Source of the DNA: Shewanella sairae
GTDB lineage: Bacteria; Pseudomonadota; Gammaproteobacteria; Enterobacterales; Shewanellaceae
NCBI RefSeq assembly: GCF_023283535.1
Contig: NZ_JAKILT010000013.1
Coordinates: 1-64,000 of the forward strand
Direction: 5' to 3'
Length of the DNA stretch: 64,000 nucleotides
Shown here: in pieces, positions 57,101-64,000 of the stretch
Position numbering within the stretch: the first letter of the stretch is position 1
Layout of the letters: each line of letters opens with the position of its first letter
Notes under the pieces: generated by a model
The model's database searches: none
What the model was told of the DNA's origin: nothing
The model's input: only the letters and a program-made list of their open reading frames with translations
Position numbers and translations under genes: made by a program

Positions 57101-58519
57101 GTCAATCAAGGTCTTAAAATTGTTGCTTCTAAGTTCCATATGGCGCCTGAGCCACGTACAGAAGAAACTGCCCATTATAAGTCTGATACCATTATGGCAA
57201 ATCTGCCGCCATTGGCTGTCGATGTCGATGATTTTGCACTTTATGGCAAATCATTGGGGCATCTTGTACTCCAAGGTGCGCCCAATGGTAATAAGTATCA
57301 GATCCAAACCGTATCGATGACCACGCCTAATGTTGAATTAAAAGGCAAGGGCGACTGGGATATGTCTGAAGGTAAAAATTTAACTTCATTTCAATTGAGT
57401 CTTGATGCGACCAAGTTTGACTTCTTATCGCAGCAACTAGGCATAGATCCAGGGTTAAAGGATGCGCCAACCGCTGTGAAAGCTAATATTTCATGGACTG
57501 GCGCACCTTATGCGTTTTCACTTGAGACTCTCAATGGCGATGTGAGTTTTGACTTAGGCAAAGGTCACTTGTCAGAAGTCAGTGATAAAGGTGCACGTAT
57601 TTTTTCCTTATTCAGTTTAGATTCTTTACTGCGTAAGCTGTCGTTAGATTTCTCCGATGTATTCGGTAAAGGGCTTTATTTCGACTCTTTTACTGGCACG
57701 TTAAAAATTGATAACGGCGTAGTCAAAACGACTGATACTGAGATGAATGCGGTAGCGGGTAATATGCGCGTGCGGGGTTATACTGATCTGATGAGCGAAA
57801 GTTTAAATTATGACATTCGCTTTGTGCCGCAATTGGCTTCAAGCGTACCAACGGTTGTGCTACTGAGTACTGGTGGTTGGACACTCGGACTCGGCGCGTT
57901 TGCATTAACTAAAGTACTAGAGCCTGTGATTGAAGTGATTTCAGAGATCCGCTTCAGACTAACTGGCACTATGTCAGAGCCAAAGCTGGAAGAACTCGAG
58001 CGTAAGAGTAAAGAGATTGAAATCCCTGAGTCTATTTTACCGAAGAAAGAGTCGCAGACAGGCACTCAAACGCCGCAAGTTTCATCTAATGAAAATAGCG
58101 AAATCAATGGTCATGATGCCAGCGTCCCGCCAGTTAATACGCCTGCAGATATTACAGCCTCAGGTGTTGAGCTTAAAGCGGTGACACCGCCTGATACGCA
58201 ATTTGGTCGTAGTGAATCTCGCCTTAATCGCGGCAATAGCGCAAACTTAACATCAAACAAGCAAGCGGCTGCGAATGTTGTTAATCCTCAGGCCGCGGCT
58301 AATGATGGCGTTAACAAAACTCCGCCAGTGTTAGTGACAGAGCCACAAGACGCTGAAACGCTGATTGCGCCTGCAATATTGCCAAGTTCAGTTGTTGAAG
58401 ATAGTTCAGCTGCTGAAGATAATCGCCAACAGGGAGAGTTAGATGCAAGTCAACCTACTGCAATGTCAAAGCAGCCGCAGCGTAGCCGACAATCTAGCGT
58501 TTATCGAGTCGCAGCTTAA
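54164..58519 (+). CDS. yhdP: AsmA-like envelope protein YhdP (TIGR02099 family)
   Basis: A very long bitopic protein thought to form a hydrophobic groove carrying phospholipids from the inner to the outer membrane. One N-terminal membrane helix (about residues 17-40) is followed by a repetitive beta-rich body with DUF3971 and AsmA-like C-terminal parts (up to about residue 1290). The last 160 residues are low-complexity (Pro, Ser, Thr, Ala, Asn), an extension absent from the shorter E. coli protein. The last 77 bases overlap the nitrilase gene in another frame. The GTG start shares one base with the rng stop. Confidence 0.93.
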   Translation: MPSDTCAPKKRSFSLARFCWQSLAIVLVLFALTVSLFRGLLPQLDQVRMELISFVKSEYNVEVEVGKLAAEWQAYGPALTVKNFVLPAQENLPVTLLFNQVHVKFDFWQSLVTASPQIEDVIFDGVNVALDLDRLQAMTPKDSSSQMQTDWLYKLLLEQLDRFSITDARFQLLSKRHDYRPIFIKDMRWRNTHNRHRGEGKLFLDHEASEVEKLALSVDLKGSGYRPESIAGQFYLAASSLDIGEWASRQPNPYDKSKSLPLEGVVNLQAWAGFSNRSINSVTAEFQPSWLEWFLSGEQQKFTINSGALVWQPEAEGWHLNSHELNFSTNEFTWPALSLMAHKTEQGVSAKLSQLQLDMLLPLLPLIPGIGLDTLQTWQSLKPMGKVKDINAQWQNLYQPPKVSLELDKVAWAAHNGIPGLAPFDANISYVDTEIGFNLPKQNYLIDFDGGFEAPLNIQGASFSGDFNLSDSALSLPQVHFSNQDLDIKAGVRLEFTDAMHMALLADVDINDVSNIHDYFPLKGMSSELVSYLTTALQAGKSDDAVVVWHGAFSNYPYASHDGIFQAGFTLTDATFEFEPSWPAVDQLNLSALFENAAMDLWINQGQLLDVNASGAYIGIPALGEKSLLKVKLDLATQAEAANEVIQQSPLVDSVGATLDVVQISGDITGKIDLSIPLYDGETEVIKGTVNFKDTPVYITEPGIQLDKVTGQLQFVNDVVSGSGFSATMYQQPLQFSFDTESMNQNYGVNVDLEGQWQLAELPKELHNPLSDYYKGQANWIGDLRLIFDPIGYRIQARVESDLLGTELNLPRPFAKSADQTKLLVAELIGDNKQASLGIKLDNQMEFWGGFDANSGNALAHYDILLGRLFKPGDMLRKSQGHLQIDIDDTEFSPWLPIIEGFVAEKKPEQTSNESAVNLAGAANFFPALVSIDADFNRFDLMGQPLAELHFSAEPTEHAWRFDITSQEFDGRIDFYPDWVNQGLKIVASKFHMAPEPRTEETAHYKSDTIMANLPPLAVDVDDFALYGKSLGHLVLQGAPNGNKYQIQTVSMTTPNVELKGKGDWDMSEGKNLTSFQLSLDATKFDFLSQQLGIDPGLKDAPTAVKANISWTGAPYAFSLETLNGDVSFDLGKGHLSEVSDKGARIFSLFSLDSLLRKLSLDFSDVFGKGLYFDSFTGTLKIDNGVVKTTDTEMNAVAGNMRVRGYTDLMSESLNYDIRFVPQLASSVPTVVLLSTGGWTLGLGAFALTKVLEPVIEVISEIRFRLTGTMSEPKLEELERKSKEIEIPESILPKKESQTGTQTPQVSSNENSEINGHDASVPPVNTPADITASGVELKAVTPPDTQFGRSESRLNRGNSANLTSNKQAAANVVNPQAAANDGVNKTPPVLVTEPQDAETLIAPAILPSSVVEDSSAAEDNRQQGELDASQPTAMSKQPQRSRQSSVYRVAA

Positions 58520-59270
58520 GCTGTTAAGCAAAAATAATTCAACACAACTTGTTGTACTGCCTGAGTGCTGCCTATTATTTGGTGGCCAAGAGAGCCAGCA
58601 GTTGCAATACGCAGCTCATGCTGCCGACAGCGAATTAAAACAAGCGTTGGAGTTATTGGCTGCCAAGTATCAAGTGGTTTTAGTTGCAGGTAGCATCCCT
58701 ATTTTGGCTGAAGATGGCCGCGTTTATAATCGCTGCTATGTTTTTGCTGCCGATGGCAGTGTTTTAGGTCAATACGATAAACTGCACCTATTCGATGTCG
58801 AGGTCAGTGACGGCACTAAGCAGTATCGCGAAAGTGACGCATTTTGCCCTGGCGATCGTATCGTGGTTGTCGATACGCCAATGGGAAAGCTGGGACTGGC
58901 GATTTGCTACGATATTCGTTTTGCTGATCTATTTCGCGCACTTAGAGAGGCGGGCGCAGAGATGATAGCGCTGCCGGCGGCATTTACTAAAGTCACTGGT
59001 GAAGCGCATTGGCAAATCTTATTGCAAGCGCGGGCGATTGAAACTCAATGCTTTATCTTTGGTGCCGCTCAGTGGGGCCAGCATAATCAAGGTAGCCGCG
59101 AGACCTGGGGACAAAGTATGATAGTCAGTCCGTGGGGTGAGGTTATTGCGCAAAAACAGGAAGGCACTGGTTGGTTACAGGCGGAGATTGATCTGCAAAG
59201 CGTACAAGATATTCGCGCCAAAATGCCGGTGATTAACCATAATCGGTTTGTATTACCACAGCTTAAGTAA
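58443..59270 (+). CDS. Nitrilase-superfamily carbon-nitrogen hydrolase (Nit-like amidase)
   Basis: The catalytic triad is Glu41 (VLPECC), Lys113 (YDKLHLFDV) and Cys155 (GLAICYDIRF). Family layout and length (275 residues) suit the Nit1/Nit2 and YbeM group, whose likely role is repair of deaminated glutathione or omega-amidase activity. The ATG at 58443 is preceded by GGGAGAG, which supports starting inside yhdP. Confidence 0.9.
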   Translation: MQVNLLQCQSSRSVADNLAFIESQLKLLSKNNSTQLVVLPECCLLFGGQESQQLQYAAHAADSELKQALELLAAKYQVVLVAGSIPILAEDGRVYNRCYVFAADGSVLGQYDKLHLFDVEVSDGTKQYRESDAFCPGDRIVVVDTPMGKLGLAICYDIRFADLFRALREAGAEMIALPAAFTKVTGEAHWQILLQARAIETQCFIFGAAQWGQHNQGSRETWGQSMIVSPWGEVIAQKQEGTGWLQAEIDLQSVQDIRAKMPVINHNRFVLPQLK

Positions 59271-59369
59271 TTGATTTTAGATTAAGCAACACGACCTAAT
59301 TTAGCCTAACTAAGTAGACAGCATACTTAGTCGGCAACACTTTATTGAAATAATATTAAGAGAGAATAG

Positions 59370-60818
59370 ATGTCACTTTTAACTCAAGTTGGACAAAGCC
59401 TATTACAAGATGGGCTAGCATTAGATGATCTACAGAGCTATTTAAAGCGTATCCATGAGCATCAAATTGACTTCTCAGATCTTTACTTTCAAGGAAGTCG
59501 CCATGAGTCTTGGGTGCTGGAAGACGGCATAGTTAAAGACGGCAGCTTTCATATTGAACGTGGTGTTGGTGTTCGCGCTATCACAGGCGAAAAAACCGGC
59601 TTTGCTTATGCCGATGAAATTACGCCAGTAGCACTAGAGGCGGCAGCAACAGCTGCACGTGGCATCGCAACTGCGGGTGGCAATGCGCAGGTTAATGCTT
59701 GGAAAAAGCAGGACAACAAGGCGCTTTACATTAGCTCAGATCCAATCGCTGCGATGGAAGAAGTGAAAAAGATTGAGCTTTTGAAGCAGGCGGATGTTTA
59801 TATTCGCAGCCTAGACAGCCGTATTATTCAGGTGGTTGTGAGTTTATCCGGTGTACATGAAGAGATTCTAGTGGCAGCAAGCGATGGCACACTCGCAGCT
59901 GATATTCGCCCACTTGTGCGTTTTAACTGTAGCGTTATTCTAGAAGAAGACGGTAAGCGTGAACGTGGTGCATCAGGTGGCGGTGGTCGTCATGACTACA
60001 GCGTATTGCTTGAGGATGGCGATGATGGGCTACCCTATTGCTTTTCCTTTGCTCGCGAAGCGGTGCGCCAAGCGCAAGTGAACTTACACGCGATTGATGC
60101 GCCAGCAGGTGAAATGCCAGTAGTACTTGGTGCGGGGTGGCCGGGCGTACTGCTACATGAAGCTGTGGGTCACGGTCTTGAGGGTGACTTTAACCGCAAG
60201 GGCAGCAGTGCCTTTAGCGGTAAAGTGGGCCAAAAAGTGGCGTCAGAGTTAGTTACCGTTGTTGATGACGGCACCATGGCCAACCGCCGTGGCTCATTAA
60301 CGATTGATGACGAAGGTGTACCAACGCAAAAGACGGTACTGATTGAAAACGGCATCTTAAAAGGCTACATGCAAGACAAGCTTAATGCTGGCTTGATGGG
60401 CGAGCAATCAACCGGTAATGGTCGTCGTGAGTCATATGCTCACCTGCCTATGCCGCGTATGACCAATACTTATATGGAAGCCGGTGAGTCAGATCCTGCC
60501 GAGATCATCAAGTCGGTTAAGAAAGGGATCTACGCGCCTAACTTTGGTGGCGGTCAAGTGGACATTACTTCTGGTAAGTTCGTGTTCTCTGCTTCTGAAG
60601 CTTATTTGATTGAAGATGGTGAAATTACCCAAGCGATTAAAGGTGCAACCTTAATCGGTAATGGTCCTGAGTCAATGAGTCAGATCTCAATGGTAGGTAA
60701 CGATCTTGCCTTAGATAAAGGCGTTGGCGTTTGTGGTAAAGACGGTCAAAGCGTACCAGTTGGTGTCGGTCAGCCAACATTGAAGCTAGATAAGTTAACC
60801 GTTGGCGGTACCGCTTAA
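59370..60818 (+). CDS. tldD: Metalloprotease subunit TldD
   Basis: With TldE (PmbA) forms a zinc protease that degrades unfolded peptides and matures microcins. The HExxxH zinc site is HEAVGHG at about 263-269, in [18 protein letters not shown]. Length is 482 residues. Its partner gene is not in the window. Confidence 0.96.
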   Translation: MSLLTQVGQSLLQDGLALDDLQSYLKRIHEHQIDFSDLYFQGSRHESWVLEDGIVKDGSFHIERGVGVRAITGEKTGFAYADEITPVALEAAATAARGIATAGGNAQVNAWKKQDNKALYISSDPIAAMEEVKKIELLKQADVYIRSLDSRIIQVVVSLSGVHEEILVAASDGTLAADIRPLVRFNCSVILEEDGKRERGASGGGGRHDYSVLLEDGDDGLPYCFSFAREAVRQAQVNLHAIDAPAGEMPVVLGAGWPGVLLHEAVGHGLEGDFNRKGSSAFSGKVGQKVASELVTVVDDGTMANRRGSLTIDDEGVPTQKTVLIENGILKGYMQDKLNAGLMGEQSTGNGRRESYAHLPMPRMTNTYMEAGESDPAEIIKSVKKGIYAPNFGGGQVDITSGKFVFSASEAYLIEDGEITQAIKGATLIGNGPESMSQISMVGNDLALDKGVGVCGKDGQSVPVGVGQPTLKLDKLTVGGTA

Positions 60819-60917
60819 TCACAAGCGGATTAAGTACTGGTCTTAATTTAGAGTGCTTTTTAGCAACCTCGTTCAAGTTTTATATTGAGCGGCGTAAAGC
60901 AAAAAATTCAGTCTAGT

Positions 60918-60954
60918 CTAGGATTTAGCGATGAGAGTTTCGCCTAAATCCTAG
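60918..60954 (+). promoter_or_regulatory. Strong inverted repeat upstream of the export operon
   Basis: CTAGGATTTAG (60918-60928) pairs with CTAAATCCTAG (60944-60954), with inner CGA/TCG pairs and an 8-base loop. No T tract follows. It lies 64 bases before the TolC-like start and 100 bases after tldD, so it may be an operator or the tldD 3' end. Confidence 0.45.
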
Positions 60955-61018
60955 CTTGCTATATTTAGCAATGATAGTATCTACCAATGGGATTGGAGTA
61001 AAAGCTCTAGAGGTGCTG

Positions 61019-62410
61019 ATGAAACGTTTGCTGTGTGCGATTTTACTTACTTTGCCGTTAACTGCCCAAGCTAAGACGATGGCGTTTGACGAGGCGTGGC
61101 AGCAGCTGATGAAAGTCAGCGATAAACTGCAAGCGGGGGCGCAAGAAGTTAACCGCGCAGAAGCTGAACGCGAAGCCGGTGAAGATATGAATTTGCCGTC
61201 GATTAACTTGACTGGTAGCTACACTCGCTTAGAAAAACCGATTGAGTTGGATCTACGCGATCTCAACCCTTTAGCCTCACTTGATCCTGCTACATTGCCA
61301 CCTGCACTTGGTGGAGCATTGGCCGGGATCCCTGGCTCCTTATTTGTTACCCCTTTCACTGAGCAAGATATTTTCCGCTCTAGCTTACAAGCGATGTGGC
61401 CGATTTATACCGGCGGCAAAATCTCTGCAGCTCAGGGGATCCATGAAGCTCACGTTGCCGAAAAAGAGCAGCAACTAAAACTCACCAGTCGTGAACTGTT
61501 TTTACAGCTTGTTGATCGCTACTACGCAGTTGCTGTAACTCAAGCACTCGCAAACACTCAAGCTGAGTTGGTTGATTCACTGACCTTACACGCCTCCCAT
61601 GCGCAAAAGCTGGAACAGCAAGGGCAAATCGCTAAAGTTGAGCGCCTCAACGCCCAAGTCGCATTAGAAAATGCTCGCGTCAGTTACGGTAGTGCGAAAC
61701 GTCAATCTGAAATGGCTATGATCGCATTATCGCGCATGCTGCATGAAAGAGAAATCGACACTACATCGCCGCTGTTTATGCTAAATAGCTCACCTTCGTT
61801 ACCGCAGTTAGCCCAGCTAACGATGAAGCAACACCCTGCACTAAAGCTGCTTGAAGCAAAAGAAGCTCAAGCTCAAGGTCTAGTAGATGTTGAAAAGGGC
61901 AGTTATCTGCCAACAGTATTCCTCTACGGTAACTACACCTTGTATGAAGATGACAGCTTGTTTTCCCAAATTGAACCAGATTGGATGCTAGGAGTTGGCT
62001 TCACTATGCCGTTACTTAGCCGAGATGGTCGCAGTGGCAAAGTAGAAGCGGCGCAAAGTGCACTCCTACAAGCCAGATATACCAAAGCGCAGACTCAACA
62101 AGATCTGAACTTACTGCTTGATCAAAGTTACCGGCAGATGTTGCAAGCTCAAGAGGAGGTATTGTCGCTCAATACGTCTATGAGCTTGGCTGAAGAGAAT
62201 AAACGTCTTAGAGATATCGCCTTTAAGCAGGGACTATCGACGTCAATTGAAAAGGTCGATGCTGAACTTAAATTGAATGCGGTAGCGACGCAGCAATTAG
62301 GCGCGCAGTATCGATATGTACAGGCATACGCAAGACTGATGGCGATTAGCGGTCAGCTAGATGAATTTATAGGTAGAAGTATCATGCAAGGGGAAGCGAA
62401 TGCGTTCTAA
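61019..62410 (+). CDS. TolC-family outer-membrane channel protein
   Basis: The outer-membrane part of a tripartite exporter. A signal peptide (MKRLLCAILLTLPLTAQA) starts at the ATG at 61019 behind AGAGG; a longer frame from 60956 lacks these features. Two OEP-type repeats of helices (about residues 25-245 and 255-455) are visible. Length is 463 residues. It overlaps the next gene by 11 bases. Confidence 0.88.
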   Translation: MKRLLCAILLTLPLTAQAKTMAFDEAWQQLMKVSDKLQAGAQEVNRAEAEREAGEDMNLPSINLTGSYTRLEKPIELDLRDLNPLASLDPATLPPALGGALAGIPGSLFVTPFTEQDIFRSSLQAMWPIYTGGKISAAQGIHEAHVAEKEQQLKLTSRELFLQLVDRYYAVAVTQALANTQAELVDSLTLHASHAQKLEQQGQIAKVERLNAQVALENARVSYGSAKRQSEMAMIALSRMLHEREIDTTSPLFMLNSSPSLPQLAQLTMKQHPALKLLEAKEAQAQGLVDVEKGSYLPTVFLYGNYTLYEDDSLFSQIEPDWMLGVGFTMPLLSRDGRSGKVEAAQSALLQARYTKAQTQQDLNLLLDQSYRQMLQAQEEVLSLNTSMSLAEENKRLRDIAFKQGLSTSIEKVDAELKLNAVATQQLGAQYRYVQAYARLMAISGQLDEFIGRSIMQGEANAF

Positions 62411-63371
62411 CCGTATTTTAGCCGCAGCGGCATTAATCATATTAGTTGGTGCCTTGGTATATGGATTAATCCTAGCTTACACGCCTAAGCCGCAGCTACT
62501 GCAAGGCCAAATTGAAGCGCGTGAATATAACGTCTCTTCTAAAGTACCAGGACGTGTAGAAGAAGTGCTGGTTAGACGTGGTGACAAGGTTAATGAGGGC
62601 GACCTACTTTATGCCATTTACAGCCCAGAGCTAAAAGCTAAGCTAATGCAAGCTGAAGGCGGCCGTGATGCAGCGCTAGCAATGCAGCAAGAGGCGGACA
62701 ACGGCGCGCGCAAGCAACAAATTGCAGCGTCTAAAGAGCAGTGGCTCAAGGCGCAAGCGGCAGCAAAATTAGCGCGCACTACCTTTGACAGGGTAGAAGT
62801 CCTGTTTAATGAAGGCGTTTTGGCGAGACAAAAGCGTGATGAGGCCTTTACCCAGTGGCAAGCGGCTAAATACACCGAGCAAGCAGCACTGGCTATGTAT
62901 CAAATGGCCGATGAAGGTGCACGAGTGGAAACCAAAGCCGCTGCTGCAGGTAATGCTCGCATGGCAGAAGGTGCAGTTAACGAAGTCACAGCGATTTTGG
63001 CTGATAGCCAAATGCGTTCACCTAAAACCGGTGAGATCAGCGAAGTATTGTTACAAGCGGGTGAGCTAGCACCAAGTGGTTTCCCTGTGGTGAGCTTAAT
63101 TGATATGAGCGATGCTTGGGCGGTGTTCCAAGTACGTGAAGATCAATTAAAGCAGTTTAAGCAAGGTGATGTCCTCAAGCTGAATATTCCTGCACTTGAG
63201 CAGCAAGTCGAATTTACCGTAAGCCATATTTCGGTGATGGGTGATTTTGCGACTTGGCGTGCAACTGAAAGTGGTCATGACTTTGATATGCGTACCTTTG
63301 AAGTAGAGCTGCGCCCGAACGAGGCAATAAAAGATCTACGGGTTGGAATGTCGGTGTTATTCACGCTTTAA
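62400..63371 (+). CDS. HlyD-family membrane fusion protein
   Basis: The periplasmic adaptor of the exporter. A membrane helix (about residues 7-27), a lipoyl-type half (VPGRVEEVLVRRGDKVNEGD), an alpha-helical hairpin rich in Ala, Glu and Gln (about 75-200) and a beta-barrel end (VGMSVLFTL) are seen. The layout resembles the YbhG/YhiI adaptors that work with ABC-2 permeases. Length is 323 residues; ribosome site GGGGAA. Confidence 0.88.
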   Translation: MRSNRILAAAALIILVGALVYGLILAYTPKPQLLQGQIEAREYNVSSKVPGRVEEVLVRRGDKVNEGDLLYAIYSPELKAKLMQAEGGRDAALAMQQEADNGARKQQIAASKEQWLKAQAAAKLARTTFDRVEVLFNEGVLARQKRDEAFTQWQAAKYTEQAALAMYQMADEGARVETKAAAAGNARMAEGAVNEVTAILADSQMRSPKTGEISEVLLQAGELAPSGFPVVSLIDMSDAWAVFQVREDQLKQFKQGDVLKLNIPALEQQVEFTVSHISVMGDFATWRATESGHDFDMRTFEVELRPNEAIKDLRVGMSVLFTL

Positions 63372-63390
63372 GAGCTGAGAGGGCAAGGCT

Positions 63391-64000
63391 TTGATAAAGG
63401 CGCTCAAACGAGAGTTCACCGCCCTGCAAGACGATCCTTGGCAGCTGGCGTTAATAAGCTATATTCCGCTAATCAGCATTATTGCTCTTTGGTTACTTTT
63501 TAGTGCGGGGCTGCCGAGGCAGTTACCCGTGGCAGTGGTTGATTTAGATAACAGTCAAACCAGCCGCGCATTAGCGCGGCAGCTGCAAGCTAATCCGGTC
63601 ACTAAACCAATTAGTTATACAGGGATCCCGAGCGCCGAGGCGGCAATGCAGCAAGGTGAAGTTTATGCTTTGCTAGTGCTGCCTTATGGTCTCAAACGTG
63701 ATTTATTAACCTCAAAAACACCTACCATAGATATTCGATATAACAGCCAATTCTTGCTGGTGGGTAAGTTATTATCAAGCCAGTTACAGGCCAGTATGGC
63801 TGATGGCTTAAAGCCCTTAGGCGAGCTTAAATTGCTTGCGGCAGGGGTGCCAATGCAAAGAGTGGCGGTTAATTTAAACCCGGTGAGCAGCCAAACCACT
63901 GCATTGTTTAACCGCAACAATAACTATGTGGGCTTTTTAGTGCCGCCGGTTCTCATTGCGCTGTTGCAGCTGGTGGCTATGATGGTGTTTGCCAATAGCC
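63391..64000 (+). CDS. ABC-2-type transporter permease, cut by window end
   Basis: The start is TTG at 63391; an in-frame stop at 63376 and no nearer ATG or GTG support it. The first 203 residues show a membrane helix (about 22-40), then a periplasmic domain (VAVVDLDNSQTSRALARQL) and the beginning of a second membrane region. This is the YhhJ/YbhS-like permease layout. The rest, and probably a further permease or ATPase gene, lie beyond the window. Confidence 0.82.
   Translation, partial: MIKALKREFTALQDDPWQLALISYIPLISIIALWLLFSAGLPRQLPVAVVDLDNSQTSRALARQLQANPVTKPISYTGIPSAEAAMQQGEVYALLVLPYGLKRDLLTSKTPTIDIRYNSQFLLVGKLLSSQLQASMADGLKPLGELKLLAAGVPMQRVAVNLNPVSSQTTALFNRNNNYVGFLVPPVLIALLQLVAMMVFANS

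Noticed and set aside
60956-61018. Longer start of the TolC-like protein
   Set aside because: It would bury the signal peptide, which begins at 61019 behind AGAGG.

Overview
The window is about 64 kb of a gammaproteobacterial chromosome, most probably a marine Shewanella or close Alteromonadales relative. This rests on gene order and protein motifs, not on a database search. The main clues are the complete MSHA (mannose-sensitive haemagglutinin) type IV pilus locus running straight into mreBCD-maf-rng-yhdP-tldD, and the hslUV-ftsN-argS-priA-rpmE block.

Layout. (1) 1-2100: a non-coding stretch with a terminator, then a decayed IS630-family insertion sequence. The IS is broken by a 270-bp miniature element (18-bp inverted ends), and that insertion plus about 85 bp of transposase gene has been tandemly duplicated. 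(2) 2100-12925, all minus strand: ubiE-ubiJ-ubiB (ubiquinone), tatA-tatB-tatC (twin-arginine export), then a periplasmic protein, tatD, a membrane diguanylate cyclase and hemB. Upstream of these lie a formimidoylglutamase-like gene and rraA. (3) 13260-16085, plus strand: a small membrane protein, a PAP2 phosphatase next to a glycosyltransferase, and a Crp-like regulator. (4) 16167-24306, minus strand: deoD, a DUF971 gene, hslU-hslV with a good sigma-32-type promoter, an ftsN-like SPOR gene, argS and priA. (5) 24689-28221, plus strand: a stand-alone FimV-like LysM protein, rpmE, a secreted thermonuclease and malic enzyme.

(6) 28377-49176, plus strand: the MSHA locus in the order mshH, I, I2, J, K, L, M, N, E, G, F, B, A, a second mshA-like gene, C, D, O, P, Q. 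Most genes overlap or nearly touch, so the cluster reads as one long, translationally coupled transcript, with a strong promoter likely near the pilin genes. MshH is a degenerate GGDEF/EAL (CsrD-type) protein. The MshE motor carries both N-terminal c-di-GMP-binding repeats. With the diguanylate cyclase near hemB, the window holds a source, a receptor and a degenerate relative of c-di-GMP signalling. MshQ, the last gene, encodes a very large secreted protein with a PA14-like domain and is the best tip-adhesin candidate.

(7) 49349-60818: mreBCD (cell shape), maf, rng (RNase G), the large envelope protein YhdP, a nitrilase-family amidase that overlaps yhdP by 77 bases, and tldD. (8) 61019-64000: a tripartite export operon (TolC-like, HlyD-like, ABC-2 permease), cut by the window edge.

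No wholly unknown multi-gene system, CRISPR array, rRNA or tRNA was seen. The most notable points are the nested and duplicated miniature element, the tandem pilin genes, the PA14-bearing MshQ, the 77-base yhdP/nitrilase overlap, the heat-shock promoter of hslVU, and hairpins placed at gene boundaries or over ribosome binding sites.
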